Position numbers and translations under genes: made by a program. A stretch of 64,000 bases of DNA from Ferrovibrio sp046297895 (GTDB taxonomy: Bacteria; Pseudomonadota; Alphaproteobacteria; Ferrovibrionales; Ferrovibrionaceae): assembly GCF_046297895.1 (NCBI RefSeq), contig NZ_JBKBHC010000005.1, forward strand, positions 248,001 through 312,000, written 5' to 3'. Of this stretch, positions 35,302-44,502 are shown piece by piece. The notes beneath the pieces are model-generated. The model did no database searches. It worked only from the letters and a program-made list of their open reading frames with translations, and was not told the origin of the DNA. Position 1 is the stretch's first letter. Each line of letters begins with the position of its first letter.

Positions 35302-36237
35302 ATGACCACACAGAAAACGTCTGCCGCCTTGCCCGCCTCCATCGACGAAGTCGAATCCCTGCTTGGGCGTGGCGATTACGTCGCTGACCGCTCGCTGGCG
35401 ACCACGCTGTTCCTGGCCCTGAAGATGGGTCGGCCACTGTTCCTCGAAGGCGAAGCCGGCGTGGGCAAGACCGAGATCGCAAAGGTGCTGGCCACCACGC
35501 TGAAGCGCCGGCTGGTGCGGCTGCAATGCTACGAGGGCCTTGACCTCGCCTCGGCCGTCTACGAGTGGAACTATCCCCGTCAAATGCTAGAAATCCGCCT
35601 GGCCGAGGCCACCGGCGAGGGCGACAAGGGCAGCCTGAGTCACGACCTGTTCAGCGCCGATTTCCTGATCGAGCGGCCGCTGCTGCAGGCGCTGAAGCCC
35701 GATCCGAACGGCGCCCCGGTTCTGCTGATCGACGAACTCGACCGCACCGACGAGCCTTTCGAAGCCTATCTGCTGGAAGTGCTGTCGGATTTTCAGATCA
35801 CCATCCCTGAAGTCGGCACGGTGAAGGCACCCGAGCCGCCCATCGTGATCATCACCTCGAACCGCACGCGCGAAATCCACGACGCGCTGAAACGCCGCTG
35901 CCTGTATTACTGGGTGGATTATCCCAGCGCCGAGCGCGAACTGGCGATCCTGCAGCGCAAGGTGCCCGGCGCGCCGCAGCGCCTGAGCCGCGAGATCGTC
36001 GCCTTCGTGCAGCATCTGCGCGAGACCGAGCTGTTCAAGCTGCCCGGCGTGGCCGAGACCATCGACTGGACTCGTGCGCTGGCCTTCCTCGACAAGGTGG
36101 CACTCGATCCGGAGACGATCGACAATACGCTTGGCGTCCTGCTGAAATACCAGGACGACATCGCCAAGATGAAGGGCTCCGAAGCGGCGGCGATCCTGCG
36201 CCAGGTGCAGCAGGACATGGCCGCGCTGGGCGCCTGA
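35302..36237 (+). CDS. coxD: MoxR-type AAA+ ATPase, CoxD-like
   Basis: 311 residues. Walker A is 'GEAGVGKTEIAK', Walker B is 'LLIDELDRTDEPFEAYLLE', and sensor 'VIITSNRTREIHDALKRRC' follows. CoxD is the MoxR-family ATPase needed to assemble the [CuSMoO2] centre of aerobic CO dehydrogenase, and close relatives serve other molybdenum hydroxylases. It is the first gene of a five-gene operon with CoxE-, XdhC- and MocA-like proteins. The general role as a metallo-enzyme maturation ATPase is secure; CO dehydrogenase specifically is not. Confidence 0.85.
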   Translation: MTTQKTSAALPASIDEVESLLGRGDYVADRSLATTLFLALKMGRPLFLEGEAGVGKTEIAKVLATTLKRRLVRLQCYEGLDLASAVYEWNYPRQMLEIRLAEATGEGDKGSLSHDLFSADFLIERPLLQALKPDPNGAPVLLIDELDRTDEPFEAYLLEVLSDFQITIPEVGTVKAPEPPIVIITSNRTREIHDALKRRCLYYWVDYPSAERELAILQRKVPGAPQRLSREIVAFVQHLRETELFKLPGVAETIDWTRALAFLDKVALDPETIDNTLGVLLKYQDDIAKMKGSEAAAILRQVQQDMAALGA

Positions 36238-36259
36238 ACGGCGGCGGGACAGGCGCGCC

Positions 36260-37495
36260 ATGACGATGCTGCCCGCTCCACCCACTGGCGATCAGGGCGG
36301 CGCCTTTGCCGAAAACATCGTGCATTTCGTGCGCCTTTTGCGCGCCTCGGGTCTGCGGCTCGGCCCCGGCAAGGCCATCGACGCCGTGCGCGCGGTGGAA
36401 GCCGCCGGCATCCGGCGGCGCGACGACCTCTACTGGACACTGTTCTCGGTGCTGGTGAACCGGCGCGACCAGCGCGAGCTGTTCGACCAGGCCTTCCACA
36501 TCTTCTGGCGCGATCCGAAGATCCTGGAACGCATGATGAGCCTGCTGCTGCCCGAAGCAGAAGGCACGGCGGAGCCGAAGAAGAACCCCACTTCGCAGCG
36601 CCTGCGGCAGGCCCTGCTGCCCGGACGCGGCGAGAGCAGGCCGGCTGGCGAACCAAAGGAAGTGGAGATTGATGCCACGCTGACCTTCTCGGCCGATGAA
36701 TTGCTGCAGAAAAAGGACTTCGCCGAAATGTCGGCCGAGGAACTGGAGCAGGCTAAGAAGGCGTTGGTACGGATCGAATGGCCGTTCCGGCCGCAGCGCG
36801 TGCGCCGCCTGAAGCCCGATGATCGCGGCCACCGCATCGACCTGCGCGCCAGCCTTCAGGCTTCCATGCGCACCGGCGGCGCGATCATTCCGCTCAAGCG
36901 CAAGAGCCCGGCGCAACGCCCGCCGCCGCTGGTGGTGCTGTGCGATATTTCCGGTTCGATGAGTCAGTACAGCCGCATGTTCCTGCATTTCATGCATGCC
37001 CTGACCAACGACCGCGCGCGCGTGCACAGCTTCCTGTTCGGCACGCGGCTGACCAATATCAGCCGCCTGCTGCGCCAGCGCGACGTGGACAAGGCGCTGG
37101 CTGCCGTGAGCGAGAAGGTGCCCGACTGGTCCGGCGGTACGCGGATCGGCGCCACGCTGGAGGAATTCAACCGGCTGTGGTCGCGCCGGGTGCTGGGTCA
37201 GGGCGCCATCGTGCTGCTGCTGACCGACGGGCTGGATCGCGAGGGCGGCAAGGGCCTGGCGCGCGAGATCGAGCGGCTGCACAAATCCTGCCGCCGGCTG
37301 ATCTGGCTCAACCCGCTGCTGCGCTGGGACGGTTTCGAGCCTAAGGCCGCCGGCATCCGCGCCATCCTGCCCCAGGTTGACGATTTCCGTCCGGTTCACA
37401 ATCTTAGCTCCATTGCCGATCTGGCCGCCGCGCTGAGCCATGCCAGCGATGCCGGCAACCGGCTGAAATCGAACCTCGCGAGGATGGCCGCATGA
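36260..37495 (+). CDS. coxE: VWA-domain protein, CoxE-like
   Basis: 411 residues. The C-terminal half is a von Willebrand factor A domain whose metal-ion site begins 'VLCDISGSMSQYSRM' (DxSxS) and continues 'GGTRIGATLEEF' and 'LLLTDGLDREG'. The N-terminal half is helical, with 'GLRLGPGKAIDAVRAVEAAG'. CoxE-type proteins partner MoxR ATPases such as CoxD in maturing molybdenum hydroxylases. The last four bases overlap the next start (ATGA). Confidence 0.88.
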   Translation: MTMLPAPPTGDQGGAFAENIVHFVRLLRASGLRLGPGKAIDAVRAVEAAGIRRRDDLYWTLFSVLVNRRDQRELFDQAFHIFWRDPKILERMMSLLLPEAEGTAEPKKNPTSQRLRQALLPGRGESRPAGEPKEVEIDATLTFSADELLQKKDFAEMSAEELEQAKKALVRIEWPFRPQRVRRLKPDDRGHRIDLRASLQASMRTGGAIIPLKRKSPAQRPPPLVVLCDISGSMSQYSRMFLHFMHALTNDRARVHSFLFGTRLTNISRLLRQRDVDKALAAVSEKVPDWSGGTRIGATLEEFNRLWSRRVLGQGAIVLLLTDGLDREGGKGLAREIERLHKSCRRLIWLNPLLRWDGFEPKAAGIRAILPQVDDFRPVHNLSSIADLAAALSHASDAGNRLKSNLARMAA

Positions 37496-37821
37496 GCGCT
37501 GATCCGACTGACGACGTGCTGGGCACCGCCCTGGACTGGAAACGTGCGGGCAAGGGCGTGGCACTGGCTACCGTGGTCACCACCTGGGGCTCGGCGCCGC
37601 GACCGGTGGGCAGCCAGTTGGCGGTGGATGATCAAGGCACGTTCATCGGCTCGGTCTCGGGCGGCTGCATCGAAGGCGCGGTGGTGACCGAGGCGTTGGA
37701 TGCCATCGCCGACGGCAAGCCGCGCATGCTGGATTTCGGCGTGAGTGATGCCCAGGCATGGGAAGTCGGGCTGGCTTGCGGCGGCAAGATACAGATTTTT
37801 GTCGAGCGGCTGGACGGATGA
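37492..37821 (+). CDS. XdhC/CoxI N-terminal-domain protein
   Basis: 109 residues corresponding to the N-terminal XdhC/CoxI domain: 'GVALATVVTTWGSAPRPVGS' and 'GTFIGSVSGGCIEGAVVTEA' then 'GLACGGKIQIFVERLD'. XdhC-family proteins bind the molybdenum cofactor and insert the sulfurated form into molybdenum hydroxylases; the Cys in 'SGGCIEG' and in 'GLACGGK' are conserved. The Rossmann half is a separate gene starting in the ATGA overlap. Confidence 0.88.
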   Translation: MSADPTDDVLGTALDWKRAGKGVALATVVTTWGSAPRPVGSQLAVDDQGTFIGSVSGGCIEGAVVTEALDAIADGKPRMLDFGVSDAQAWEVGLACGGKIQIFVERLDG

Positions 37822-38534
37822 AACAGGAAATCCTCGAACAGCTGCAGCAGGACCGCGCCGAGAAGCGGCCGGTGGTATTGGCCACCTTCCTGAAAACCGG
37901 TGAACAGCGTCTGCTGTATCTCTATGGCAAGAAGGGACTCAAGGACATCGATCCGCGCATCGGCGAGGCGGCACGCGCCGCCCTGCTGGAAGACAAGGCG
38001 CGCACGGTGGAAACCGAACAGGGCCCCCTCTTCCTCAATGTGTTCAATCCGCCGCTGCGCCTGATCCTGGTCGGGGCGGTGCATATCGCCCAGGCCCTGG
38101 TACCGATGGCGCAATTAGCCGGTTACGAGGTGGCGGTTATCGATCCGCGCAGTGCCTTCGGATCGCCCGAGCGTTTCCCCGGCGTGATCCTGTCGAACGA
38201 CTGGCCCGACGAGGCCATGGCGCAGATGAAGCTCGACCTTCGTACTGCCGTGGTGACTCTGACACATGACCCCAAGATCGACGATCCGGCGCTGATCTCG
38301 GCGCTGAAGTCCGACGTGTTCTACATCGGTGCGCTGGGCAGCAAGAAAACCCATGCCTCGCGGCTGGAACGCCTGACCGCCGCCGGCTTCGGACCCGACG
38401 ATTTCGCCCGCATCCACGGCCCGGTCGGCCTGAGCATCGGCGCAAAATCGCCGGCCGAGATCGCCATCTCGATCCTGGCGCAGATGACGGCGGCCCTGCG
38501 CCAGCCCTCGCAAGCTTCCAACGTGGCGGCCTGA
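37818..38534 (+). CDS. XdhC-family protein, Rossmann-domain part
   Basis: 238 residues. A helical N-terminal part is followed by the XdhC Rossmann domain: 'LRLILVGAVHIAQALVPMAQ', 'YEVAVIDPRSAFGSPERFPG', 'AVVTLTHDPKIDDPALISAL' and 'DVFYIGALGSKKTHASRLER'. With the preceding small protein it reconstitutes a full XdhC, so the family's two domains are here encoded by overlapping genes. Role: handling of molybdenum cofactor for a hydroxylase encoded elsewhere. Confidence 0.88.
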   Translation: MKQEILEQLQQDRAEKRPVVLATFLKTGEQRLLYLYGKKGLKDIDPRIGEAARAALLEDKARTVETEQGPLFLNVFNPPLRLILVGAVHIAQALVPMAQLAGYEVAVIDPRSAFGSPERFPGVILSNDWPDEAMAQMKLDLRTAVVTLTHDPKIDDPALISALKSDVFYIGALGSKKTHASRLERLTAAGFGPDDFARIHGPVGLSIGAKSPAEIAISILAQMTAALRQPSQASNVAA

Positions 38535-38536
38535 TC

Positions 38537-40177
38537 ATGTTTTTTGGCCCCGTGCCGGTGCGCGAGGCGACCGGCGGCATTCTTGGCCACAGCGTCAGCG
38601 CCGGCAGCGAACGCTTCAAGAAAGGCCGCGTCCTGAGTCCGGCGGATATCGATACGCTGGCCCAGGCCGGGCATCGCGAAATCTATATCGCGCGGCTGGA
38701 CGAGACCGATATGCCGGAAGACGAAGCCGCCCGGCGCGTCGCCACGGCGATTGCCGGCCCGCAGGCGCGCGTTGCCGCCGCCTTCACCGGCCGCGCCAAT
38801 CTTTATGCCGACGCGGCCGGCCTAGTCCGCGTCGACCGGGCTCGGCTCGATGCCCTCAACGAACTGCACGAAGCCCTCACCGTCGCCTGCCTTGCCGATT
38901 ACGAGATGGTCGAGGCCGGCCAGATGCTGGCGACCGTAAAGATCATCCCCTTTGCCGCACCGCGGGCCGTGATCGAGCAGGCAGAAGCAATACTGCGCGG
39001 CCAGCCGCCGCTGGTGCAGGTGGCGCCTTTTACGCCGCGCCGCGTCGGACTGGTGCTGACCCGCGTGGCCGACACAAAAGACAGCGTGCTGGAAAAGACC
39101 GAGGCCGCCGTTGCCCAGCGCCTCGCCCTGCTGGGCAGCCGCATCGGAGAAACCCGCATCGTTCCTCACGCCGAAGCGACGGTCGCCGCGGCCATAGCCG
39201 ATCTCAAGACCGCCGGCTGCGCACCGATCCTGGTCTTCGGCGCCTCGGCCACGGTGGACCGCCATGATGTGGTACCCGCCGGCCTGACGCGGGCGGGTGG
39301 CGAGGTTCTGCATTTCGGCATGCCGGTCGATCCCGGAAACCTGCTGATGCTGGGCCGGCACGAGACGGTGCCGGTGGTGGGCGTGCCGGGCTGTGCGCGG
39401 TCGCCCAAGCTGAACGGCTTCGACTGGGTGCTGCAGCGGCTTTGCGCCGGCCTGGAGATCGGCCGGCACGACATCATGCGGATGGGCGGCGGCGGCCTGC
39501 TGAAAGAAATCCCCAGCCGGCCCATGCCGCGTGAACAAGGATCGCGCAGCAGCGCCCCGACGGGCAGCGGCGCGCCGCGGCGGCCGAAAATCGCGGCCCT
39601 GATCATGGCAGCGGGCCTGTCGCGGCGTTTCGGCTCAGGCCACAAACTGCTGGCCGATCTGGAAGGCCGGCCGGTGATCCGCCATGTGGTGGAGAATGTG
39701 CTGGCTTCGTCGGCCAGGCCGGTCCTGCTGGTCACCGGCCATCAGGCCGATGCGGTTCGCCAGGCCGCCGGACCGGAAGTCCAGGCAATCCATAACCCCG
39801 CCTATGCCGAGGGCCTGGCCTCCTCCCTGCGCGCCGGGCTGAGCGCCCTGCCGGCGGGCCTCGACGGGGTTTTGGTCTGCCTGGGCGACATGCCCGACGT
39901 ACCGGCCGAGACGCTGGAGAGGCTGATTGCCGCCTTCAATCCCCTGGAGGGACGGGCCATCTGCCTGCCGATCCATGGGGGCAAACGCGGCAACCCGACG
40001 TTGTGGGGCCTGCAATTCCTGCCGGATCTGATGCGTCTGGAAGGCGATGCCGGCGCCCGCAGCCTGTTTGGGCCGCATGCCGAATGGGTCTGCGAGGTGC
40101 CCGTGGATACGCCAGGCATTCTGAACGATTACGATACCCCAGCCATGCTTGCGGCACGACAAAGTGGTAAAGCGTGA
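38537..40177 (+). CDS. Fusion of MoeA-like molybdopterin-binding and MocA-like nucleotidyltransferase domains
   Basis: 546 residues. The first ~340 residues form a molybdopterin-binding (MoeA/MogA-like) region with 'KKGRVLSPADIDTLAQAGH', 'HDVVPAGLTRAGGEVLHFGM' and 'PVVGVPGCARSPKLNGFD'. The last ~195 form an NTP-transferase of the MocA/MobA type with 'AALIMAAGLSRRFGSGHKLL', 'CLGDMPDVPAETLERL' and 'HGGKRGNPTLWG'. The C-terminal domain should attach CMP to molybdopterin, giving the cytosine dinucleotide cofactor used by xanthine-oxidase-family enzymes. Last gene of the coxD-like operon. Confidence 0.88.
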   Translation: MFFGPVPVREATGGILGHSVSAGSERFKKGRVLSPADIDTLAQAGHREIYIARLDETDMPEDEAARRVATAIAGPQARVAAAFTGRANLYADAAGLVRVDRARLDALNELHEALTVACLADYEMVEAGQMLATVKIIPFAAPRAVIEQAEAILRGQPPLVQVAPFTPRRVGLVLTRVADTKDSVLEKTEAAVAQRLALLGSRIGETRIVPHAEATVAAAIADLKTAGCAPILVFGASATVDRHDVVPAGLTRAGGEVLHFGMPVDPGNLLMLGRHETVPVVGVPGCARSPKLNGFDWVLQRLCAGLEIGRHDIMRMGGGGLLKEIPSRPMPREQGSRSSAPTGSGAPRRPKIAALIMAAGLSRRFGSGHKLLADLEGRPVIRHVVENVLASSARPVLLVTGHQADAVRQAAGPEVQAIHNPAYAEGLASSLRAGLSALPAGLDGVLVCLGDMPDVPAETLERLIAAFNPLEGRAICLPIHGGKRGNPTLWGLQFLPDLMRLEGDAGARSLFGPHAEWVCEVPVDTPGILNDYDTPAMLAARQSGKA

Positions 40178-40353
40178 CTCCAAGTCGTTGGGCTTAATCG
40201 AATTTTATCCACAGTTCGCCTATTAACCAAGCTATCTGGCTTTTTCCGCGTGCAGGAATTTGCCATAGTGGTTGTGCCGCGGGGGCAAAAACACAGCTAA
40301 TCGGCAGGTTGCCGCCCTCTCCACGACCGTTACCGGAGAAAGCGACCGTTTCG

Positions 40354-41604
40354 ATGAGTGAGGTTATCAACCAGAACCAGCCGTCGTATGACGACGAGAA
40401 GATGTTCACCGATTTCGACCGCCTTGTGCGCGGCAAGATCTTCGGCGGACGTCTGGCGGCGGTGATCCAGTTCGTCAATCCGAAGACTTTCGAGCGCAAC
40501 CGCGAGAGCTACAACATCGTGGTGCACTCGATCCGGTCGCTGATGTCGAAATACGAAGGCACATTCTACACGCTGCACGATTATACCATCGTGCTGTTTG
40601 TGCGCCTGTCGGAACGCTTCTTCGACCAGACCTTCGAGAAGCTGGTGCTGGAGATCGACGACATCCTCACCCGCAACAATGTCGCCATCGGCCTGACGCC
40701 GGAAGAGGCGGAAAACGCCGTCCGCTGGTATCGGTTCGATAGCCAGTTCGAGGAACTGCAGGAACTGCTCGACAACATTCAGCAGCGCTTCCGCGTTTTC
40801 GTCGAGCGGCGCAAGCGCCTGCTGGCCAAGGCCGGCACCGCAGCGGGTCAGGGCGAAGGCGCCCCCCTCACCCCCGGCGCATTGCAGCAGATCGACGACA
40901 TCCTGAAGAAAGCGGATGTCTCGACCTTCATGAAGCGCCAGCCGGTGACGCTGTGCTTCGGCAACCAGCCGCCGAAGCCGATCTTCCAGGAAATCTTCGT
41001 CGGCGTGAATGAGCTGCGCCAGGCGATCGCGCCCAACGTGAACCTGCGCGGCGCGCGCTCGCTGTTCCACCACCTGACCCGCACGCTCGACACCCGCGTG
41101 TTCCGCGCCCTGCTGGACGGCTACGTCACCCGCAACAGCGGCCCGTTCAGCATCAACCTGAACGTCAGCACAATCCTGAGCGACACCTTCCGCGATTTCG
41201 ACAGCCGCATCGGCAACATCGTGAAGAAGGAACAGATCATCGTCGAGATGCAGCGCTACGATGTGTTCTGGGATTACAATGAATATCTTCTGGCCTGCGA
41301 GTTCCTGCACAATTCCGGCTACCGCATCCTGATCGACGGGATCACGCCAGACCTGCTGCAGCTATTCGGCCGCAAGGAACTTAAAGCCGACTTCGTCAAG
41401 CTGTTCTATTTCAAGGACAGGCACGAAGACTGGATCGACAAGGAACTGGCCAGCAAGATCGCCGAGACCGATCCCAACCGCGTCATCATGGCGCGTTGCG
41501 AGACCGAAGAGGCGATGCGCGCCGGCATGGCCGCCGGCATCCGCCTGTTCCAGGGCTGGCATATCGACAACATGATCCGCGCATCGCGCGAAGTGGTGAA
41601 CTGA
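40354..41604 (+). CDS. Degenerate GGDEF/EAL-like protein
   Basis: 416 residues, cytosolic. The C-terminal third resembles an EAL domain in order: 'PIFQEIFVGVNELRQAI', 'FSINLNVSTILSDTF', 'IIVEMQRYDVFWDYN', 'GYRILIDGIT', 'ADFVKLFYF' and 'ARCETEEAMRAGMAAGIRLF', which parallels 'EGVET....GC...QGY'. Several catalytic positions differ: the DDFG pair is DGIT, and the Glu of EGVET is Ala. Phosphodiesterase activity is therefore unlikely; it may bind cyclic di-GMP or act as a scaffold. The N-terminal region could be a degenerate GGDEF domain, less certain. Confidence 0.55.
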   Translation: MSEVINQNQPSYDDEKMFTDFDRLVRGKIFGGRLAAVIQFVNPKTFERNRESYNIVVHSIRSLMSKYEGTFYTLHDYTIVLFVRLSERFFDQTFEKLVLEIDDILTRNNVAIGLTPEEAENAVRWYRFDSQFEELQELLDNIQQRFRVFVERRKRLLAKAGTAAGQGEGAPLTPGALQQIDDILKKADVSTFMKRQPVTLCFGNQPPKPIFQEIFVGVNELRQAIAPNVNLRGARSLFHHLTRTLDTRVFRALLDGYVTRNSGPFSINLNVSTILSDTFRDFDSRIGNIVKKEQIIVEMQRYDVFWDYNEYLLACEFLHNSGYRILIDGITPDLLQLFGRKELKADFVKLFYFKDRHEDWIDKELASKIAETDPNRVIMARCETEEAMRAGMAAGIRLFQGWHIDNMIRASREVVN

Positions 41605-41659
41605 GCCGGCTACGGCTCACCCCCGCCCTTATTGCCTCTTTTCGAGAACAGGTAGCACC

Positions 41660-42094
41660 ATGTGGAACCGCTCCACCCCAAAGCCCAACCAGACCGAGAG
41701 CCAGGTGACGGAAATCCGCGCTGGTGCTGCACCGCATCTCAAGAAGCAGGTCACCTCCAAGGACAATGAGCGGATCGAAAAAATCCTGGCCAGCATAGCC
41801 ATCGACACGTCGCAGACCTTCAACGCGATGCTGGACTCGCTGATGGGCGAGCGGCCGGTCACGCATCACGAGGGCAGCCAGACCCGCGATTTCATCGTCA
41901 GCGTGTTCGATGAGATTCGTCAGGAAAGCAACCGCGATGCCGTGGTGCTGGCGCGCAAATTCGCCGATATGTGCATGCGCGCTGCCGACCAGTTGAACGA
42001 CAATCACCAGCGCACCGTGGCGCGCTGCGTCAGCGAGTTGTTCGAGCAGTTCGCCGCCAAGCTCGACCATCGCGAGCCGGCCAATTCCAACTGA
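41660..42094 (+). CDS. Hypothetical protein
   Basis: 144 residues, soluble, helical and charged. 'VTSKDNERIEKILASIAIDT' near the middle is followed by 'TRDFIVSVFDEIRQESNRDA' and 'HQRTVARCVSELFEQFAAKL'. No signal peptide, membrane helix or known motif. It lies 55 bases after the EAL-like gene on the same strand, so it may be a partner of that protein. I do not recognise the family. Confidence 0.65.
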   Translation: MWNRSTPKPNQTESQVTEIRAGAAPHLKKQVTSKDNERIEKILASIAIDTSQTFNAMLDSLMGERPVTHHEGSQTRDFIVSVFDEIRQESNRDAVVLARKFADMCMRAADQLNDNHQRTVARCVSELFEQFAAKLDHREPANSN

Positions 42095-42109
42095 ACGTCG
42101 CCGAGGGCT

Positions 42110-42880
42110 TCAGAACGGACCGTAATGGTCCAGTTCTCGCAGGAAGTTGCCGGCCAGCTTCACTGGGTCCTCCCCGGTGGCGGCCCTGAATAGCTGGGCA
42201 TCCTCGGGCGACAGCTTCGCCAGCGGTCGGATCAGGCCATCGAAGAAGAGATAGAATTCACGATCACCGAACGGCAGGGCCTGCCCCTCGAACGGGCGCT
42301 CGATGTAAACATTCGAGGAAATGCCCACCGCAGTGGGATCGTGCTGCATCACCTTCATGGCCCATTCCTTGCGCGTCTCGAAGATGCGGAAGGATTTGAT
42401 GACGCGGGCCGCCACCTTGAAATAGATCTGCTTGACGCGAGGATCGGCGTAGTATTCAGCCCAGTCGAGCGGGCCGCCGCCAGCCACGCGCAGCTCCTCG
42501 GCAACGCTGGCCGCTTCCTCAGCCATCGTATCGACCTCGTCGCCGAACAGCGAACGGACAAAGAAGAAATAGTTGCCGATCAGGCGGCGATCCAGTTTCT
42601 CCTCGGCGAAAAGCGTGTCGAGCGGGTGCACAAGCAGGCGACCAAAGGCATTGACCCGGGCGCCCTTGCGTTCGTCCTCTTCGATCACCTTCATCAGGGT
42701 GTCGTAGGATGCACGGTAGTAATGGTCGTAATCCGGCGATGATTTCATCGCCTCGACCAGTTGCCTGAGCGTGTCGAGGGTGAATGGTGCCTTCTGGGCC
42801 TGCTGCGCGGCGCCCTGAACCAGCGCATCGAGCAGCCTGTTCGCCATCTGGCGGAGGAAATCCGGACCCCGGGTGATCAT
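42110..42880 (-). CDS. Hypothetical helical protein
   Basis: About 256 residues from ATG 42880. Mostly alpha-helical, with 'VHPLDTLFAEEKLDRRLIGN', 'FRIFETRKEWAMKVMQHDPT' and 'EDPVKLAGNFLRELDHYGPF' at the C-terminus. No membrane segment or enzymatic motif. The ribosome site is weak. It converges on the preceding gene with 15 bases between stops. Function unknown. Confidence 0.65.
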   Translation of the reverse strand: MITRGPDFLRQMANRLLDALVQGAAQQAQKAPFTLDTLRQLVEAMKSSPDYDHYYRASYDTLMKVIEEDERKGARVNAFGRLLVHPLDTLFAEEKLDRRLIGNYFFFVRSLFGDEVDTMAEEAASVAEELRVAGGGPLDWAEYYADPRVKQIYFKVAARVIKSFRIFETRKEWAMKVMQHDPTAVGISSNVYIERPFEGQALPFGDREFYLFFDGLIRPLAKLSPEDAQLFRAATGEDPVKLAGNFLRELDHYGPF

Positions 42881-43070
42881 CGTATTCTGTCTGGCCTGCA
42901 GCCGAATCCATTCTGATTGGCCGCAGCTTAAAGGGGCGCCCGGACGGAAGCGAGGCAATTCTTGGTGCAGGCTGGCGGCCCTGGATACGGTTTGTTAACC
43001 CTCGCGTTGCGAGGGCGCCCTCGCCTCGCTAGAGTGCCCTCCCGCTTCACAACCGCATCCAGTATTCGTC

Positions 43071-43937
43071 ATGAGCCTGATCCTCACCCTGTCCTGTACC
43101 GACCGCCCCGGCATCGTCGCGGCGGTTTCCGGTTACCTGTCCGCCAACCACTTCAACATCCGCGAATCAGCGCAGTTCGGCGACGGCGAGACCGGGTTGT
43201 TCTTCATGCGGGTCTGCATCGAGGATCTGGAAAGCGGCCCGGATGGCCGCGGCCGTCCGGTTGAGGATATCCGCGCCGCCTTTTCTTCCATCGCCGCGCC
43301 TTTCGGCATGACCTGGGGCATCCATGACGAGCGCGTGCGTCCACGCGTGCTGATTCTGGTGTCGAAATTCGGCCATTGCCTGAACGACCTGCTCTACCGC
43401 TATTCGATCGGTGCCCTGCCGGTTGAGATTCCTGCCATCGTTTCGAACCATCGCGACTGGTACCAGCGCGCCGCCGCCCATGACATCGCCTATCACCACT
43501 GGCCGGTGACCGCGTCCAGCAAATCGCGGCAGGAGAAGATGCTGCGCGATCTTATCGAACAGGAGCGTATCGACCTGATCGTTCTGGCGCGCTACATGCA
43601 AGTGCTGTCGCCCGAACTATGCCGCGCCTTTGCCGGCCGGATCATCAACATCCACCATTCCTTCCTGCCGAGCTTCAAGGGTGCCAAACCCTATCACCAG
43701 GCGCACCAGCGTGGCGTCAAGCTGATCGGCGCCACGGCGCATTACGTGACCGAGGATCTGGATGAAGGGCCTATCATCGAACAGGAAGTGGCCCGCGTGG
43801 ACCACAGCCATTCGCCGGATCAACTGGCCGCCACAGGCCGCGACATCGAAAGCCTGGTGCTGGCCCGCGCGGTGAAATACCACATCGAGCACCGCATCTT
43901 CCCGAATGGCAACAAGACCGTGGTGTTCCGCGGCTGA
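43071..43937 (+). CDS. purU: Formyltetrahydrofolate deformylase
   Basis: 288 residues. An N-terminal ACT domain ('LTLSCTDRPGIVAAVSGYLS') precedes the formyltransferase-like catalytic domain, with 'VLILVSKFGHCLNDLLYRY', the active-site 'INIHHSFLPSFKGAKPYHQA' and 'GATAHYVTEDLDEGPIIEQE'. PurU hydrolyses 10-formyl-THF to THF and formate, balancing the one-carbon pool. A short hairpin (CCCTCGC-gtt-GCGAGGG, 42999-43015) lies in the leader; its role is unknown. Confidence 0.95.
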   Translation: MSLILTLSCTDRPGIVAAVSGYLSANHFNIRESAQFGDGETGLFFMRVCIEDLESGPDGRGRPVEDIRAAFSSIAAPFGMTWGIHDERVRPRVLILVSKFGHCLNDLLYRYSIGALPVEIPAIVSNHRDWYQRAAAHDIAYHHWPVTASSKSRQEKMLRDLIEQERIDLIVLARYMQVLSPELCRAFAGRIINIHHSFLPSFKGAKPYHQAHQRGVKLIGATAHYVTEDLDEGPIIEQEVARVDHSHSPDQLAATGRDIESLVLARAVKYHIEHRIFPNGNKTVVFRG

Positions 43938-43952
43938 GGCCTGACCGGCGCC

Positions 43953-44501
43953 TTACTCGATCGCTTCGCTGCCCAGGCTTTTCGCAATCTTCTTAAGCAG
44001 GCGGATCAGGGTGGCGCGTTCCGCCGGGCTGAGCGCCACGACGATGTTCTTTTCATGCTGTTCGACCTTGCGGGTCAGTTCGGTCAGAAAGGCCTCGCCC
44101 TCCGGGGTAAGCCGCAATGCATAGGTGCGGCGGTCTTCCGGCGTGCGCTCGCGCAGGATCAGCCCCTTGCGTTCAAGCTGGTCGAGCGCCGGCGTGAGCG
44201 TGGACTTATCCAGCCCGACAGCGCGACTGAGCGCGGTCTGGTTGATGCCCGGATTGGCCCGCAGAAGGGTCAGCAGGCTGAAGCGGCCAGGCGTCAGTTC
44301 GCCCATGCGGTCGGCCAGTTTCCCCACCACACGCTCGAAATTCTCGAACACCGCCACCTGTGCGATGCGCAAGGCATAGCCGTAATAGCCAGGCAGCGGC
44401 CCCCTATCGATCCTGCGGCTGATTTTGCGGATGGCGGCCTTCCGGCCATTATCCGGCTGGGCGGTCTCGTCGGGGGCGCGTTTGCGGGAGCGGCTGGCCA
44501 T
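43953..44501 (-). CDS. MarR-family transcriptional regulator
   Basis: 182 residues. The winged-helix domain shows 'GELTPGRFSLLTLLRANPGI', the recognition helix region 'SRAVGLDKSTLTPALDQLER' and wing 'LRERTPEDRRTYALRLTPEG', typical MarR order. It starts one base after the TRAP large-permease stop, so it is the last gene of that operon. It probably represses the divergent TRAP and oxidoreductase promoters until an aromatic or keto-acid ligand binds; the ligand is inferred. Confidence 0.9.
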   Translation of the reverse strand: MASRSRKRAPDETAQPDNGRKAAIRKISRRIDRGPLPGYYGYALRIAQVAVFENFERVVGKLADRMGELTPGRFSLLTLLRANPGINQTALSRAVGLDKSTLTPALDQLERKGLILRERTPEDRRTYALRLTPEGEAFLTELTRKVEQHEKNIVVALSPAERATLIRLLKKIAKSLGSEAIE

Positions 44502-44502
44502 C

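Noticed and set aside
36035..37564. Long minus-strand frame opposite coxD/coxE
   Set aside because: No ribosome site or family match; the coxE-like VWA protein explains the region.
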